20,071 nucleotides of DNA from a virus, in IMG/VR virus record IMGVR_UViG_3300025138_006887, positions 1-20,071 of that record; one strand, given 5' to 3'. The notes under the pieces were generated by a model. The model was not told the origin of the DNA. It saw only the letters and a list, made by a program, of their open reading frames with translations, and made no database searches. A program made the position numbers and the translations under genes. Below are positions 13,467 through 20,051 of this stretch, piece after piece (positions within the stretch are counted from its first letter, which is position 1; each line of letters opens with the position of its first letter).

Positions 13467-14285
13467 CTACTTGTCCAATGCGGCTATCATACGTGTCATG
13501 CCGATGCCGCCGCCTACTCTTGGAAAGAAATCAAACTTTAAAAATTCTTCTAGTTCTGCCTCTACACGATCTTTACCAAACAATTTAAACAATAGTTCAC
13601 TATAAGCACCATCTGTAATTGTGTGAAATGTATCTCTCATTAAATCTACATCTGTTGAACGTTCTGCTGAACCTATTGTTTCCATACCGCCTAGTATTAC
13701 ATCTATCTTTTTACTAAAACTTTCACCTGGGTATCTGCTCATATTCCAAAATGGTGATGTGAATTCTGGAAAGTCTGTAATCATTGCAGTTTCAAATTCA
13801 TTAAACATTTTACCTTCTTCATCGGCAGTCATTTCATAATCAGTAGGTAGTCCATAATGTCCTTGCCATTCTGCATATGTTCTTTCTTCTGGTTTTGGAA
13901 ATCCTAAGTATTCTACTAATTCATATTCCATTGCTTTAAGATCATCTATGTTGCCAGGCATTTCAAATTCAAACATTGGAAAGATTATATCGTGTCTTCC
14001 GGGTATTGCATTTGGCTCTTGTCTGTAGGATGTAGAGACACAAAAAAAGCCCTTTGCTGAGGGCTGACTTAGTAATTCATGTTCTAACCACATCTGGCCA
14101 GTTTGTGGTAGTGGCCATACTTGGCCTGCGTAATTGTATGTTGCTACATTGAATGGATCTTCACATGCGGCTAGTATGCTCAATCTGTTTTGTGTGTGTA
14201 CTTCAAGAAATCCTTTTTCCAAAAAAAATGACCTTAAAAGGCCAACTGTCTCTGTGAATTTGCTTGGGTCTATTAGTTGCGTCAT
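13467..14285 (-). CDS. Stand-alone class II aminoacyl-tRNA synthetase core (AsnRS/AspRS-like), 272 aa
   Basis: All three class II motifs are visible: motif 1 around LLRSFFLEKGFLEV (16-29), motif 2 YRQEPNAIPGRHDIIFPMFE (87-106), and motif 3 GGGIGMTRM (258-266, Arg265). LPQTGQMWLE (59-68) and the METIGSAERS block (201-210) resemble the amino acid site and the GExxxGxxR region of AsnRS/AspRS. The protein is only the catalytic core: the N-terminal OB-fold anticodon domain is absent and it ends 6 residues after motif 3. Known cores of this kind include archaeal asparagine synthetase A and the LysRS-derived EF-P modifier EpmA. AAAGGAAAG precedes the ATG. The adjacent Asn-anticodon tRNA suggests a link to asparagine or aspartate, but tRNA charging is not shown. 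Confidence 0.82.
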   Translation of the reverse strand: MTQLIDPSKFTETVGLLRSFFLEKGFLEVHTQNRLSILAACEDPFNVATYNYAGQVWPLPQTGQMWLEHELLSQPSAKGFFCVSTSYRQEPNAIPGRHDIIFPMFEFEMPGNIDDLKAMEYELVEYLGFPKPEERTYAEWQGHYGLPTDYEMTADEEGKMFNEFETAMITDFPEFTSPFWNMSRYPGESFSKKIDVILGGMETIGSAERSTDVDLMRDTFHTITDGAYSELLFKLFGKDRVEAELEEFLKFDFFPRVGGGIGMTRMIAALDK

Positions 14286-14294
14286 TTGCTTTCC

Positions 14295-14331
14295 TTTTTT
14301 TGCCTAAAAAAAATTTGCCCAAAAAAAATTG
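14295..14331. repeat. Tandem 15-bp A-tract repeat and T7/A7 hairpin before the synthetase gene
   Basis: Two adjacent units, GCCTAAAAAAAATTT (14302-14316) and GCCCAAAAAAAATTG (14317-14331), match at 13 of 15 positions. T7 at 14295-14301 can also pair with the first A-run around a GCCT loop. In the mRNA this places U-runs and a weak hairpin directly upstream of the AAAGGAAAG ribosome binding site of the synthetase-like gene. Possible roles are translational control or polymerase slippage; A-tract DNA bending is another option. Confidence 0.5.
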
Positions 14332-14351
14332 GACGTTACTTGTTCACTGAG

Positions 14352-15494
14352 TTATTTAGCATACCGCAGGAAATTGTGTAATGTTTTTCTACTATTTTCT
14401 AATATAGAATCGCTGGCAGTTATATACCAATTCACATTGCTTCTGAATCGATGATTATTTTTTTCCCATAAACGTTTTGTATTTGCGGTGTTTGTTAATA
14501 AGTGTATGTTATCTCTAATAGCTGATTCTAAACGTAACACAGGGTCGGTTTGTTTATCATAACTATGATCAATGATGTCATCGAATACATCAAAACCATT
14601 ATCTCGCAACCATTTGACTGAATTTTTGCCGCCAATGATAATAGGAAAATTACACCCTAACTGACTGTTTATCAACTTCTCACATATCCACGGAATTGCA
14701 TAGTCGTATACACTAAACATTATGTATTCAACAAAGCTGTTCTTATAAAAAGGCGTAAGATTATTAGCATAATTAGCCGGATTATCAAATACTAATTGAT
14801 TTGGTTCTAGCTGATCGTATGGTGGATATGCATCTACTGTAACAGGAAAAAGCCCATCTGACTGTTTTGCTCTTTCCCAACCTTGTGTCATTGATGTTTT
14901 AAAATTTTCATGTTTATCGAAGTCCCAGGAAACTGAGTTCATTATATCTAAATGAAAGTCGTTTTGAGCTAAATGCCATTTCAGTAACGGAGCAGTGATA
15001 ACACAATGGTCGTCTAAGCCAATGCCTAACATGTAACTCAATGATACAAGTCTATGAGATCGAGGCAGACGGTTCAAACTTATACCAACTTTATTACTGC
15101 TAAAATTTTTATCAGTTATGCATTCAAAGTTTCTATACTTGCCGATACAGTCTTCGCCATTATGACTATGTGGTGAAAAATAATAATGTAGATAGTTAGT
15201 GTTTTTTGGCCATTCTGCGAGACCAGTCCAGTCTGCTGGTAAAGTAAGCATGTAAAAGGTTGTATCAGAAAAAGTATTGAACAATTTAAAGAATACATCT
15301 AGCCCGGTGTAAGGTGGCGTATCTGCATAATATATTACCACTTTGTCGTTTTCAATAAGATTAGAAACCTGATCAATTGATGTATTATCGACTGCAAAAA
15401 AATCTACGTGTGGATATGTATCTTGGAAATTTTTACATTCATTATGTACAAAAGCCTTTGTTTGAGTATCGCTCATATTTCCAAGATAAATCAT
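14352..15494 (-). CDS. Putative glycosyltransferase, fucosyltransferase (GT10)-like C-terminus, 380 aa
   Basis: The N-terminal half is not recognised. The C-terminal part resembles GT10-type and related viral transferases: FVEYIMFSVYDYAIPWICEK, then FPIIIGGKNSVKWLRDNGFD and IIDHSYDKQTDPVLRLE, with the pattern of a nucleotide-sugar-binding region (P-I-G...WL...GF..F...D.SYD....R). No membrane segment or signal. The role would be transfer of a sugar to a phage or host acceptor; a fucose-synthase-like enzyme is encoded at 955-1848, which would fit but lies far away. No strong ribosome binding site precedes the ATG at 15494; ATG at 15476 with GGAAAT nearby is an alternative. The stop overlaps TAAATA, a possible weak late box for the synthetase gene. 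Confidence 0.5.
   Translation of the reverse strand: MIYLGNMSDTQTKAFVHNECKNFQDTYPHVDFFAVDNTSIDQVSNLIENDKVVIYYADTPPYTGLDVFFKLFNTFSDTTFYMLTLPADWTGLAEWPKNTNYLHYYFSPHSHNGEDCIGKYRNFECITDKNFSSNKVGISLNRLPRSHRLVSLSYMLGIGLDDHCVITAPLLKWHLAQNDFHLDIMNSVSWDFDKHENFKTSMTQGWERAKQSDGLFPVTVDAYPPYDQLEPNQLVFDNPANYANNLTPFYKNSFVEYIMFSVYDYAIPWICEKLINSQLGCNFPIIIGGKNSVKWLRDNGFDVFDDIIDHSYDKQTDPVLRLESAIRDNIHLLTNTANTKRLWEKNNHRFRSNVNWYITASDSILENSRKTLHNFLRYAK
14353..14360 (-). promoter_or_regulatory. Weak late-promoter-like box (GCTAAATA) before the synthetase-tRNA pair
   Basis: GCTAAATA on the minus strand overlaps the stop of the 380-aa gene, 67 bp upstream of the synthetase ATG. It differs from NATAAATA by one base. 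If active, it would transcribe the A-tract repeat, the synthetase-like gene and the tRNA as one unit. Evidence is the motif alone. Confidence 0.22.
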
Positions 15495-15501
15495 AGATGA
15501 A

Positions 15502-15582
15502 TTATTTGCCTTTTCCTGACAAATATTGTACAGTTGGTTGTGACTTGAACCATTTTTGTAATAGTTTCTCTAACCAATGCAT
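15502..15582 (-). CDS. 26-residue amphipathic peptide gene
   Basis: A short frame between the cotransporter and the 380-aa gene: it begins MHWLEKLLQKWFKSQPTVQY and ends SGKGK at TAA. A perfect AGGAGG lies 6 bp upstream of the ATG, the best Shine-Dalgarno in the window, and overlaps the cotransporter stop codon. Residues 2-13 would form an amphipathic helix (W, L, L, W, F on one face; E, K, K, Q on the other) with a basic tail, suggesting membrane-surface association. No homologue is known to me. Partnership with the adjacent transporter is possible but inferred. Confidence 0.6.
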   Translation of the reverse strand: MHWLEKLLQKWFKSQPTVQYLSGKGK

Positions 15583-15592
15583 ATCTTGCCTC

Positions 15593-16060
15593 CTAAAACT
15601 TACCTAAAAATCTTGCTATGTGGTGCACCCATGGCAACAACATTATAGCCATAAACATATTAGCACCTGTGTGTGCTATTGCTATCCGCAGTGTATCTCC
15701 TTTGGGCATACCATCGCTCACAAAAAAACCGGCTAACCAAATGGTGCCGGTGGTTCCGATGTTTGCGCCTAACACTGCCGCTATGGCTGCAGGCAGAGGC
15801 AATGCCCCTGAGGCTACCAGTGCAATTATTGCCGTTGTGCTTAAACTTGAACTTTGCCAAAGCAGTGTCATTACAATACCACCTAGGAACATATAGATTG
15901 GATTGCCTAAAAATAAGGTTAAGTGTTCCAAGTTACCCATCGACTTCATACCACCTGAGAACATTTTAAGTCCTATATAAAATACTACCAGTCCAACAAG
16001 AGCCGTCATTATGGGATTGCCTAAGTCCATCCTACACACCTTTTTAATTAATTTGTTCAT
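15593..16060 (-). CDS. Half-size Na+/phosphate cotransporter (NptA/Na_Pi_cotrans-like), 155 aa
   Basis: The signature of the Na+/Pi cotransporter family is clear: LLWQSSSLSTTAIIALVASG (about 64-83) followed by LGANIGTTGTIWLAG (about 94-108). Around it are about four hydrophobic segments: 16-33, 49-66, 73-100 and 125-150. Full NptA or YjbB-type proteins have two such QSSS repeats and 300 or more residues, so this is one repeat; a functional carrier would have to dimerise. It would act in the inner membrane, importing (or in YjbB-like cases exporting) phosphate. AAGGAC lies 7 bp before the chosen ATG; MDLGNP (16030) is an alternative. phoH, another gene often tied to phosphate stress, is 3 kb away. 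The phosphate link is inferred from family. Confidence 0.85.
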   Translation of the reverse strand: MNKLIKKVCRMDLGNPIMTALVGLVVFYIGLKMFSGGMKSMGNLEHLTLFLGNPIYMFLGGIVMTLLWQSSSLSTTAIIALVASGALPLPAAIAAVLGANIGTTGTIWLAGFFVSDGMPKGDTLRIAIAHTGANMFMAIMLLPWVHHIARFLGKF

Positions 16061-16082
16061 TGAAAGTCCTTTTTACAAACTT

Positions 16083-16090
16083 TATTTAAG
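16083..16090 (-). promoter_or_regulatory. Late-promoter-like box (CTTAAATA) for the cotransporter
   Basis: CTTAAATA on the minus strand lies 22 bp upstream of the cotransporter ATG, with AAGGAC between. The spacing equals that of the clpA and lysozyme boxes, but the sequence deviates at one base of NATAAATA. A weak candidate. Confidence 0.28.
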
Positions 16091-16111
16091 CCTATAGATG
16101 TTACAGTTTTA

Positions 16112-16714
16112 TTACATTTGGGTAATTTGCTTATAAACTTCTAACCAATTTTTTACTATTGGATATTCAACATCTGCATTCATGTTGTGTCCATGTTCCA
16201 TCAGTATCGGTCTAAGTCCAAATCTCAAACCAGCAGTTGCATTTTCAACTTTGTCCTCTAACCAGTAACAGTTTGAACCTGCATACTTGCTCAGTGCTTC
16301 ATCTTTGTCTGCACCTGTGTCCAAACATATCAATTTGCTAAATGCAGTTTTACCAAACATTTTTTGTAGATTCATTTCTCTTAGTTTGTATGCATTTTCA
16401 TCTAGACTTAAACTTGTTATACAAATAAATGTGTAACCATGTTGTTCATGTAGCCTCTTGACCCAGTACATAGCATCTCTTAGTACTGGAAGAAATCCTA
16501 TTGCGGCACTTTCATTAAACTGTTTTACAAGTTTTTGCACTTGCGGCTTGCTAATACCATAACGTTCAGCCATATCATATTTGAACTGGTATCCTTCTGT
16601 GGTCTCAAATCCATGTTGTATCATCCAACAATTAAATGCCCACTCCCAATCTAGTAGGACTCCATCGCAATCTGTAAGTATTGTTTTTTCGTATTTTTTA
16701 TATCTCATTTTCAT
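16112..16714 (-). CDS. HAD-superfamily phosphatase, 5'-nucleotidase-like, 200 aa
   Basis: HAD motif I is ILTDCDGVLLDW (residues 11-22) with the nucleophile Asp and the acid Asp in DxD. FICITSLS supplies the motif II Ser/Thr near residue 107. NCYWLEDKVENATAG, about residue 145, is the motif III/IV region with acidic metal ligands. This pattern resembles deoxyribonucleotide 5'-nucleotidases of the NT5C type. Phage nucleotidases dephosphorylate or recycle nucleotides from host DNA. The frame opens at 16789, but that would overlap the preceding gene; I use MKMRYKKY at 16714, with the second ATG (16708, AGAAAG upstream) equally possible. It follows the 70-aa gene by 8 bp and probably shares its early transcript. 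Confidence 0.75.
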   Translation of the reverse strand: MKMRYKKYEKTILTDCDGVLLDWEWAFNCWMIQHGFETTEGYQFKYDMAERYGISKPQVQKLVKQFNESAAIGFLPVLRDAMYWVKRLHEQHGYTFICITSLSLDENAYKLREMNLQKMFGKTAFSKLICLDTGADKDEALSKYAGSNCYWLEDKVENATAGLRFGLRPILMEHGHNMNADVEYPIVKNWLEVYKQITQM

Positions 16715-16722
16715 CTTTCTAT

Positions 16723-16935
16723 CTATATTAACATCGGCAACTTTGGATACGGTGTTGCTATACCGTTCTGTTGATCTAAGTAAGCACATATAAACTCTAG
16801 CATTACTGACTCATGCATTGTCAAATAGTAATCTAATGCTTCAAAGCCAATTGCATCCTCATACACAAAATCATGTATATAATTTTTGCTTATGTAATCT
16901 TCAATTACTTTTCTTTCAGTTGCTATATTAAACAT
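16723..16935 (-). CDS. Small hypothetical protein, 70 aa
   Basis: No family recognised. Acidic and helical, with many aromatic residues (KNYIHDFVYEDAIGFEALDYYL) and no signal or membrane segment. AAGGAAAT lies just upstream of the ATG, and a strong sigma-70-like promoter is 28-56 bp upstream, so this is the first gene of an early transcript that continues into the HAD phosphatase. Small early T4-like phage proteins often interfere with host enzymes, but no target can be suggested here. Confidence 0.7.
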   Translation of the reverse strand: MFNIATERKVIEDYISKNYIHDFVYEDAIGFEALDYYLTMHESVMLEFICAYLDQQNGIATPYPKLPMLI

Positions 16936-16962
16936 GTATTTCCTTTATTTTTATTATACTTT

Positions 16963-16991
16963 AATATAACATAGGAATAGTGATGTGTCAA
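16963..16991 (-). promoter_or_regulatory. Early sigma-70-like promoter
   Basis: On the minus strand, TTGACA (16986-16991) is a consensus -35, then exactly 17 bp, then TATATT (16963-16968), preceded by TG one base away, giving the extended -10 TGTTATATT. A second TATAAT lies 4 bp downstream, but its spacing from TTGACA is 27 bp. The transcript would start near 16957 and run through the 70-aa and HAD genes. It is the clearest host-type promoter in the window. Confidence 0.7.
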
Positions 16992-16996
16992 CCTTT

Positions 16997-17191
16997 TTAT
17001 GCATTTTGGTTAGAATTATCTTCTATTTTAATCTTTTTTTCAATATCCCAAATATAGTGATATGGGTATGCTTGTGGATTCGTCTGCTTTACATGCTCCA
17101 TCTGTTGTTTAGCCTGTTCTAAAGTTTGAAAATCCCACATTGGAATTGGATCATCCATTCTTGGTTCGTACCAAATCTGATACTTATTCAT
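16997..17191 (-). CDS. Small hypothetical protein, 64 aa
   Basis: No family recognised. Begins MNKYQIWYEPRMDDPIPMWD, then a helix (QTLEQAKQQMEHVKQ) and an aromatic strand (AYPYHYIWDIEKK). The layout resembles small single-domain alpha/beta proteins. The frame is open to 17218, but the ATG at 17191 starts within the overlap ATGAATAA with the preceding stop, so translation is likely coupled and this start is preferred. Ends just before the early promoter at 16963-16991. Confidence 0.68.
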   Translation of the reverse strand: MNKYQIWYEPRMDDPIPMWDFQTLEQAKQQMEHVKQTNPQAYPYHYIWDIEKKIKIEDNSNQNA

Positions 17192-17420
17192 TTTCCATTT
17201 CCCAAACATTGTAAACATCTGAAAAACCCATGTTCATTGGTGAATATTCACTGACGTTTTCTTCTTGCCAAGCATGTATATCAACCCATTGTTCTTCAGT
17301 AAGTTCTGTTATCTCTTCAATATCATAGTGTTTACAAATTGCACTTTCAACACAACTGTATGCTTCTCTTTCAATATACTCTTCGTCTTTGTACATTCTT
17401 GCCCAATCAAATTTAGTCAT
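17184..17420 (-). CDS. Small acidic hypothetical protein, 78 aa
   Basis: No family recognised. Very acidic, aromatic-rich, with a run such as CKHYDIEEITELTEEQWVDI and no membrane segment. The ATG at 17429 abuts GGAGG directly and could not be used efficiently; the ATG at 17420 (MTKFDW) has the same GGAGG 9 bp upstream and overlaps the preceding stop as ATGACTAA, so I chose it. Acidic small phage proteins sometimes mimic DNA, but there is no direct evidence for that here. Confidence 0.68.
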   Translation of the reverse strand: MTKFDWARMYKDEEYIEREAYSCVESAICKHYDIEEITELTEEQWVDIHAWQEENVSEYSPMNMGFSDVYNVWEMENE

Positions 17421-17601
17421 TGTTAGCATCCTCCAATATTTGCTTTCTTCCTTTTACACCAATTTGCGAGTCCATCATAGTTTTTACATGTTGTAACATA
17501 GCACACGCCATCATTAGAATATCTTCTTTGTTATCACACATCAGTATTTGTTGCTCTATAGGCTGGCACAGTTCTCGCATACGTTCTCGAACATCCGTCA
17601 T
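17413..17601 (-). CDS. Small helical hypothetical protein, 62 aa
   Basis: No family recognised. Mostly helical and methionine-rich (MRELCQPIEQQILMCDNKED, ILMMACAMLQHVKTMMDSQ), without a signal. The start overlaps the Apt stop as ATGA, and GGAG 9 bp upstream lies within the end of apt. Translation is therefore probably coupled to apt. Function unknown. Confidence 0.65.
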   Translation of the reverse strand: MTDVRERMRELCQPIEQQILMCDNKEDILMMACAMLQHVKTMMDSQIGVKGRKQILEDANND

Positions 17602-18143
17602 TTTGTTATCTCCTCAGAAGTTATTAACGATTGTGATTTCATGTCATCAGTATTTAGATATGCTAAGTTTAGTACACTTGCAAAGCCAACTACTGTTGCA
17701 CCTGTTTGTTCAACAAGCCTTTTGGTTGCTAATGCACTTCCGCCAGTGGCAACGAGATCGTCCACAATAATAACTCTATTTGTATAACCAAGTATACCTT
17801 CCTGTATTACAAGTGTATCTTCGCCATACTCAAGTGAATAAGTTTCTTCTAGTAAACTACCAGGATATTTAGAACCTTTCTTACGTACCATTATAAAAGG
17901 CACGCCTATAACACTTGCCAGTACTGCACCAACAACAAAGCCTCTGCTTTCAATACCAACTACATGACTAAGATCGCCTGTGCGATTGTATTTTGTTTGT
18001 ACTGCAACTGATAATTCGGCAGCAACTTGGTTCCATGCAGGTTGTGCAAACAAACTGTTGATGTCATAAAATTGCACACCTGGTTGTGGATAATCCTGTA
18101 CAGTTCGCATGTAATCTGTTGGTTTAGTTTTTTCTAAAGACAT
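17598..18143 (-). CDS. apt: Adenine phosphoribosyltransferase, 181 aa
   Basis: The PRPP-binding loop is VIIVDDLVATGGSALA (about residues 122-137). PGVQFYDINSLF near the N-terminus is the Apt PGxxFxDI segment, GIESRGFVVGAVLA (about 68-81) is the purine-site block, and VRKKGSKYPG is the flexible-loop RKxxKxPG. The enzyme converts adenine and PRPP to AMP and pyrophosphate, salvaging purine during infection. Length equals bacterial Apt (about 180). The GTG at 18149 is possible, but ATG at 18143 has GGAGG 7 bp upstream and is preferred; it overlaps the methyltransferase end by 20 bp. Phage-encoded apt is uncommon in T4-like genomes as far as I know. Confidence 0.92.
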   Translation of the reverse strand: MSLEKTKPTDYMRTVQDYPQPGVQFYDINSLFAQPAWNQVAAELSVAVQTKYNRTGDLSHVVGIESRGFVVGAVLASVIGVPFIMVRKKGSKYPGSLLEETYSLEYGEDTLVIQEGILGYTNRVIIVDDLVATGGSALATKRLVEQTGATVVGFASVLNLAYLNTDDMKSQSLITSEEITK

Positions 18144-19254
18144 AAACACCCTCCCATTTTTCTCTGCCTTGTTTACGATCGTTACCTACACCTGGACGTG
18201 TATTCAACATCATTTTGATTATTCCATCAAATTTGAAGCCGACCTTTTCTGCGGTTTGGATCCATCTTTGGACGACTTCGTAGGGTTCTTTTCTATCGTA
18301 TGACTTATAATCCGCAATGTTTGTGGCAAATATTCCGTCATCTTCAAGGCCCCGTTTAATATTGTCCATAGTCGGAACAACATAGCCTTCAAACCATTCA
18401 TCTTCAGTTTTAAACTGTACCATACACTGTGTTTCTTCATTTGAATACTTCTCCAAGTTAAAGTAGGGCGGACTTGAAAATGCTAAGTCTATGCCCTCTG
18501 GTTGGTACTGTTCACTTACACTCTGTATGATAGTACCTCTAACACCAGTCGCTTCATCTATTACATCATTGAGATAGTTTAGATAGTTGACTGTTTCTGT
18601 ATTGGGCTCAACACCTATGTAATTGTATTTAAAGTTACTTGAGCCTATGCCTAATAGTCTTCCGCCGTATCCGCAACTGTAGTCATAAACGTTACCCCAA
18701 AGTACAGGACATAGATGTTCTACTATTGCTTTTGCATTCTGCGCCTTAAAGTTAGTAACGTTTTCGCCTGTGACTAGTTCAAGTGCAGTTCTTAGTTGTG
18801 TTGGTCTTAATAATCTATCACCGGTTCGAAACTCAAAACAAATACGTATTGCACGTTTAAGTTTGCGTTCATCAAAGAATCTATCTTTTAAACTATTGCT
18901 TCCTCTGCCTTTGGGTTCGGCAGTCATCATGTTAGGAAACAAAAATCTGTTTATTGTTTGTCCTCTGTTGTTGCCTAGTCCAATCTTACCTGCATCTACA
19001 TTGTTATAGTTTAGTTTGCTAAATTTACGTACTGCATCTACCAATCCTTTATGAGTATAATATACAATAGGCACCAAATTGATGCTTCTATAAATGTCAT
19101 ATACACTGTCAATGGTACCCTGTGGATCAGCATCGTATTGTGCTTTATTAAAACTATCAAGTTGGTCGTAGACACTTTCATAACCAGTGAATTCATCACT
19201 GATTACATGTTGCGGAAGTATATTCCAGGTACTATGTAATTGATCTATTACCAC
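18124..19254 (-). CDS. Orphan DNA methyltransferase (N4-cytosine/N6-adenine type), 376 aa
   Basis: The catalytic part is C-terminal: AdoMet motif I in YDYSCGYGGRLLG (about 190-202), YIGVEPN as the acidic AdoMet-binding strand, and catalytic motif IV FSSPPYFNLEKYS (about 259-271). SPPY is typical of amino-methyltransferases, more often N4-cytosine. About 180 residues precede motif I and may contain target recognition. No restriction partner is nearby, so it probably protects phage DNA or marks it for regulation. The start is GTG inside the preceding stop region; no good Shine-Dalgarno and no alternative ATG exist in the first 100 residues. A tRNA or RNA substrate cannot be ruled out from motifs alone. 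Confidence 0.82.
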   Translation of the reverse strand: MVIDQLHSTWNILPQHVISDEFTGYESVYDQLDSFNKAQYDADPQGTIDSVYDIYRSINLVPIVYYTHKGLVDAVRKFSKLNYNNVDAGKIGLGNNRGQTINRFLFPNMMTAEPKGRGSNSLKDRFFDERKLKRAIRICFEFRTGDRLLRPTQLRTALELVTGENVTNFKAQNAKAIVEHLCPVLWGNVYDYSCGYGGRLLGIGSSNFKYNYIGVEPNTETVNYLNYLNDVIDEATGVRGTIIQSVSEQYQPEGIDLAFSSPPYFNLEKYSNEETQCMVQFKTEDEWFEGYVVPTMDNIKRGLEDDGIFATNIADYKSYDRKEPYEVVQRWIQTAEKVGFKFDGIIKMMLNTRPGVGNDRKQGREKWEGVYVFRKN

Positions 19255-19670
19255 TTATATGTAATTCCTACAGATGCTTCATCTTGCTTAATAGCAATAA
19301 ATCCTACATTGTTCCAACTGTAGGTCAATCCTTTAGGTGAAGATGGATTAACAATAAACATGTGGTTTGGCTGAAACTTCCAATACATCTTATTCTTGCT
19401 TTTTAGTACAACTTTTTGCTTAAATTTTTTACGTTGCGGAAACTTACTTGTGTTCGTATCACTTTTTGTTTCGCTTGGACCGACAATACTGACACCATAT
19501 TTAATTTTGTTCATGACATATCCATTGATAGTATCGTCAACTTCATAGTGATTGTACAATCTCTGTGATACTTCTTCAATTGCTTTAGTTGGACTATTAG
19601 TATGAAATTCTGCTTGAGAAAAACCAGGAACACATACAAGAATACCAGCAACAGCTAAAAACTTTTTCAT
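19248..19670 (-). CDS. Exported hypothetical protein, 140 aa
   Basis: The first 20 residues form a Sec signal peptide: MKKF, hydrophobic core LAVAGILVCVPGF and the cleavage-like SQAEF after Ala. The mature protein of about 120 residues is basic, with beta-like strands (GYVMNKIKYGVSIVG, LTYSWNNVGFIAIKQ) and no membrane anchor, so it should reach the periplasm. GGGGAG 7 bp upstream of the ATG lies in the end of the preceding gene. The final strand ASVGITYKW resembles an outer-membrane beta-strand ending in an aromatic residue, which is suggestive only. Function unknown. Confidence 0.72.
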   Translation of the reverse strand: MKKFLAVAGILVCVPGFSQAEFHTNSPTKAIEEVSQRLYNHYEVDDTINGYVMNKIKYGVSIVGPSETKSDTNTSKFPQRKKFKQKVVLKSKNKMYWKFQPNHMFIVNPSSPKGLTYSWNNVGFIAIKQDEASVGITYKW

Positions 19671-19673
19671 TGT

Positions 19674-20051
19674 TTAGCTCCCCATAATCATTGTTAATGA
19701 ACCATCATCTTCCATTGTAAAGTCTTCAATAAAATAATGCCAATCACCCATTTTGTTTGCTTTTACATAAGCCTCTTCAGCAGCTTCCCAAAGTGCACCA
19801 ATGGTACCATCTTTAGTGGTTGCAGTAGTCCAGTGTGTTTCACTGTCAATTTTAAACTTGTACTGTACTAGCCTAGGCTGGTTTACAAACAGTTGGTCTT
19901 CAACTTTTAGAGCACCATCATACATGCTCCAAACAGTTTCGTAACCTAGTTCTTCTTTCTTAGCATAGAAGTAATCCATTGTTTCTTCCATGATCTCATT
20001 GTCTAAAACTTCTTGACTAACATCTTCAAATTGTGTTTCTTGATCTAACAT
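19674..20051 (-). CDS. Hypothetical protein, 125 aa
   Basis: No enzyme family recognised. Acidic, with an N-terminal helical part (LDNEIMEETMDYFYAKKEEL) and a C-terminal part with conserved-looking aromatic and acidic residues (GDWHYFIEDFTMEDDGSL), which recalls small conserved proteins of marine T4-like phages. No signal or membrane segment. AGGAG lies 5 bp before the ATG. It is the first complete gene at the right edge and is followed after 3 bp by the exported protein gene. Confidence 0.7.
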   Translation of the reverse strand: MLDQETQFEDVSQEVLDNEIMEETMDYFYAKKEELGYETVWSMYDGALKVEDQLFVNQPRLVQYKFKIDSETHWTTATTKDGTIGALWEAAEEAYVKANKMGDWHYFIEDFTMEDDGSLTMIMGS

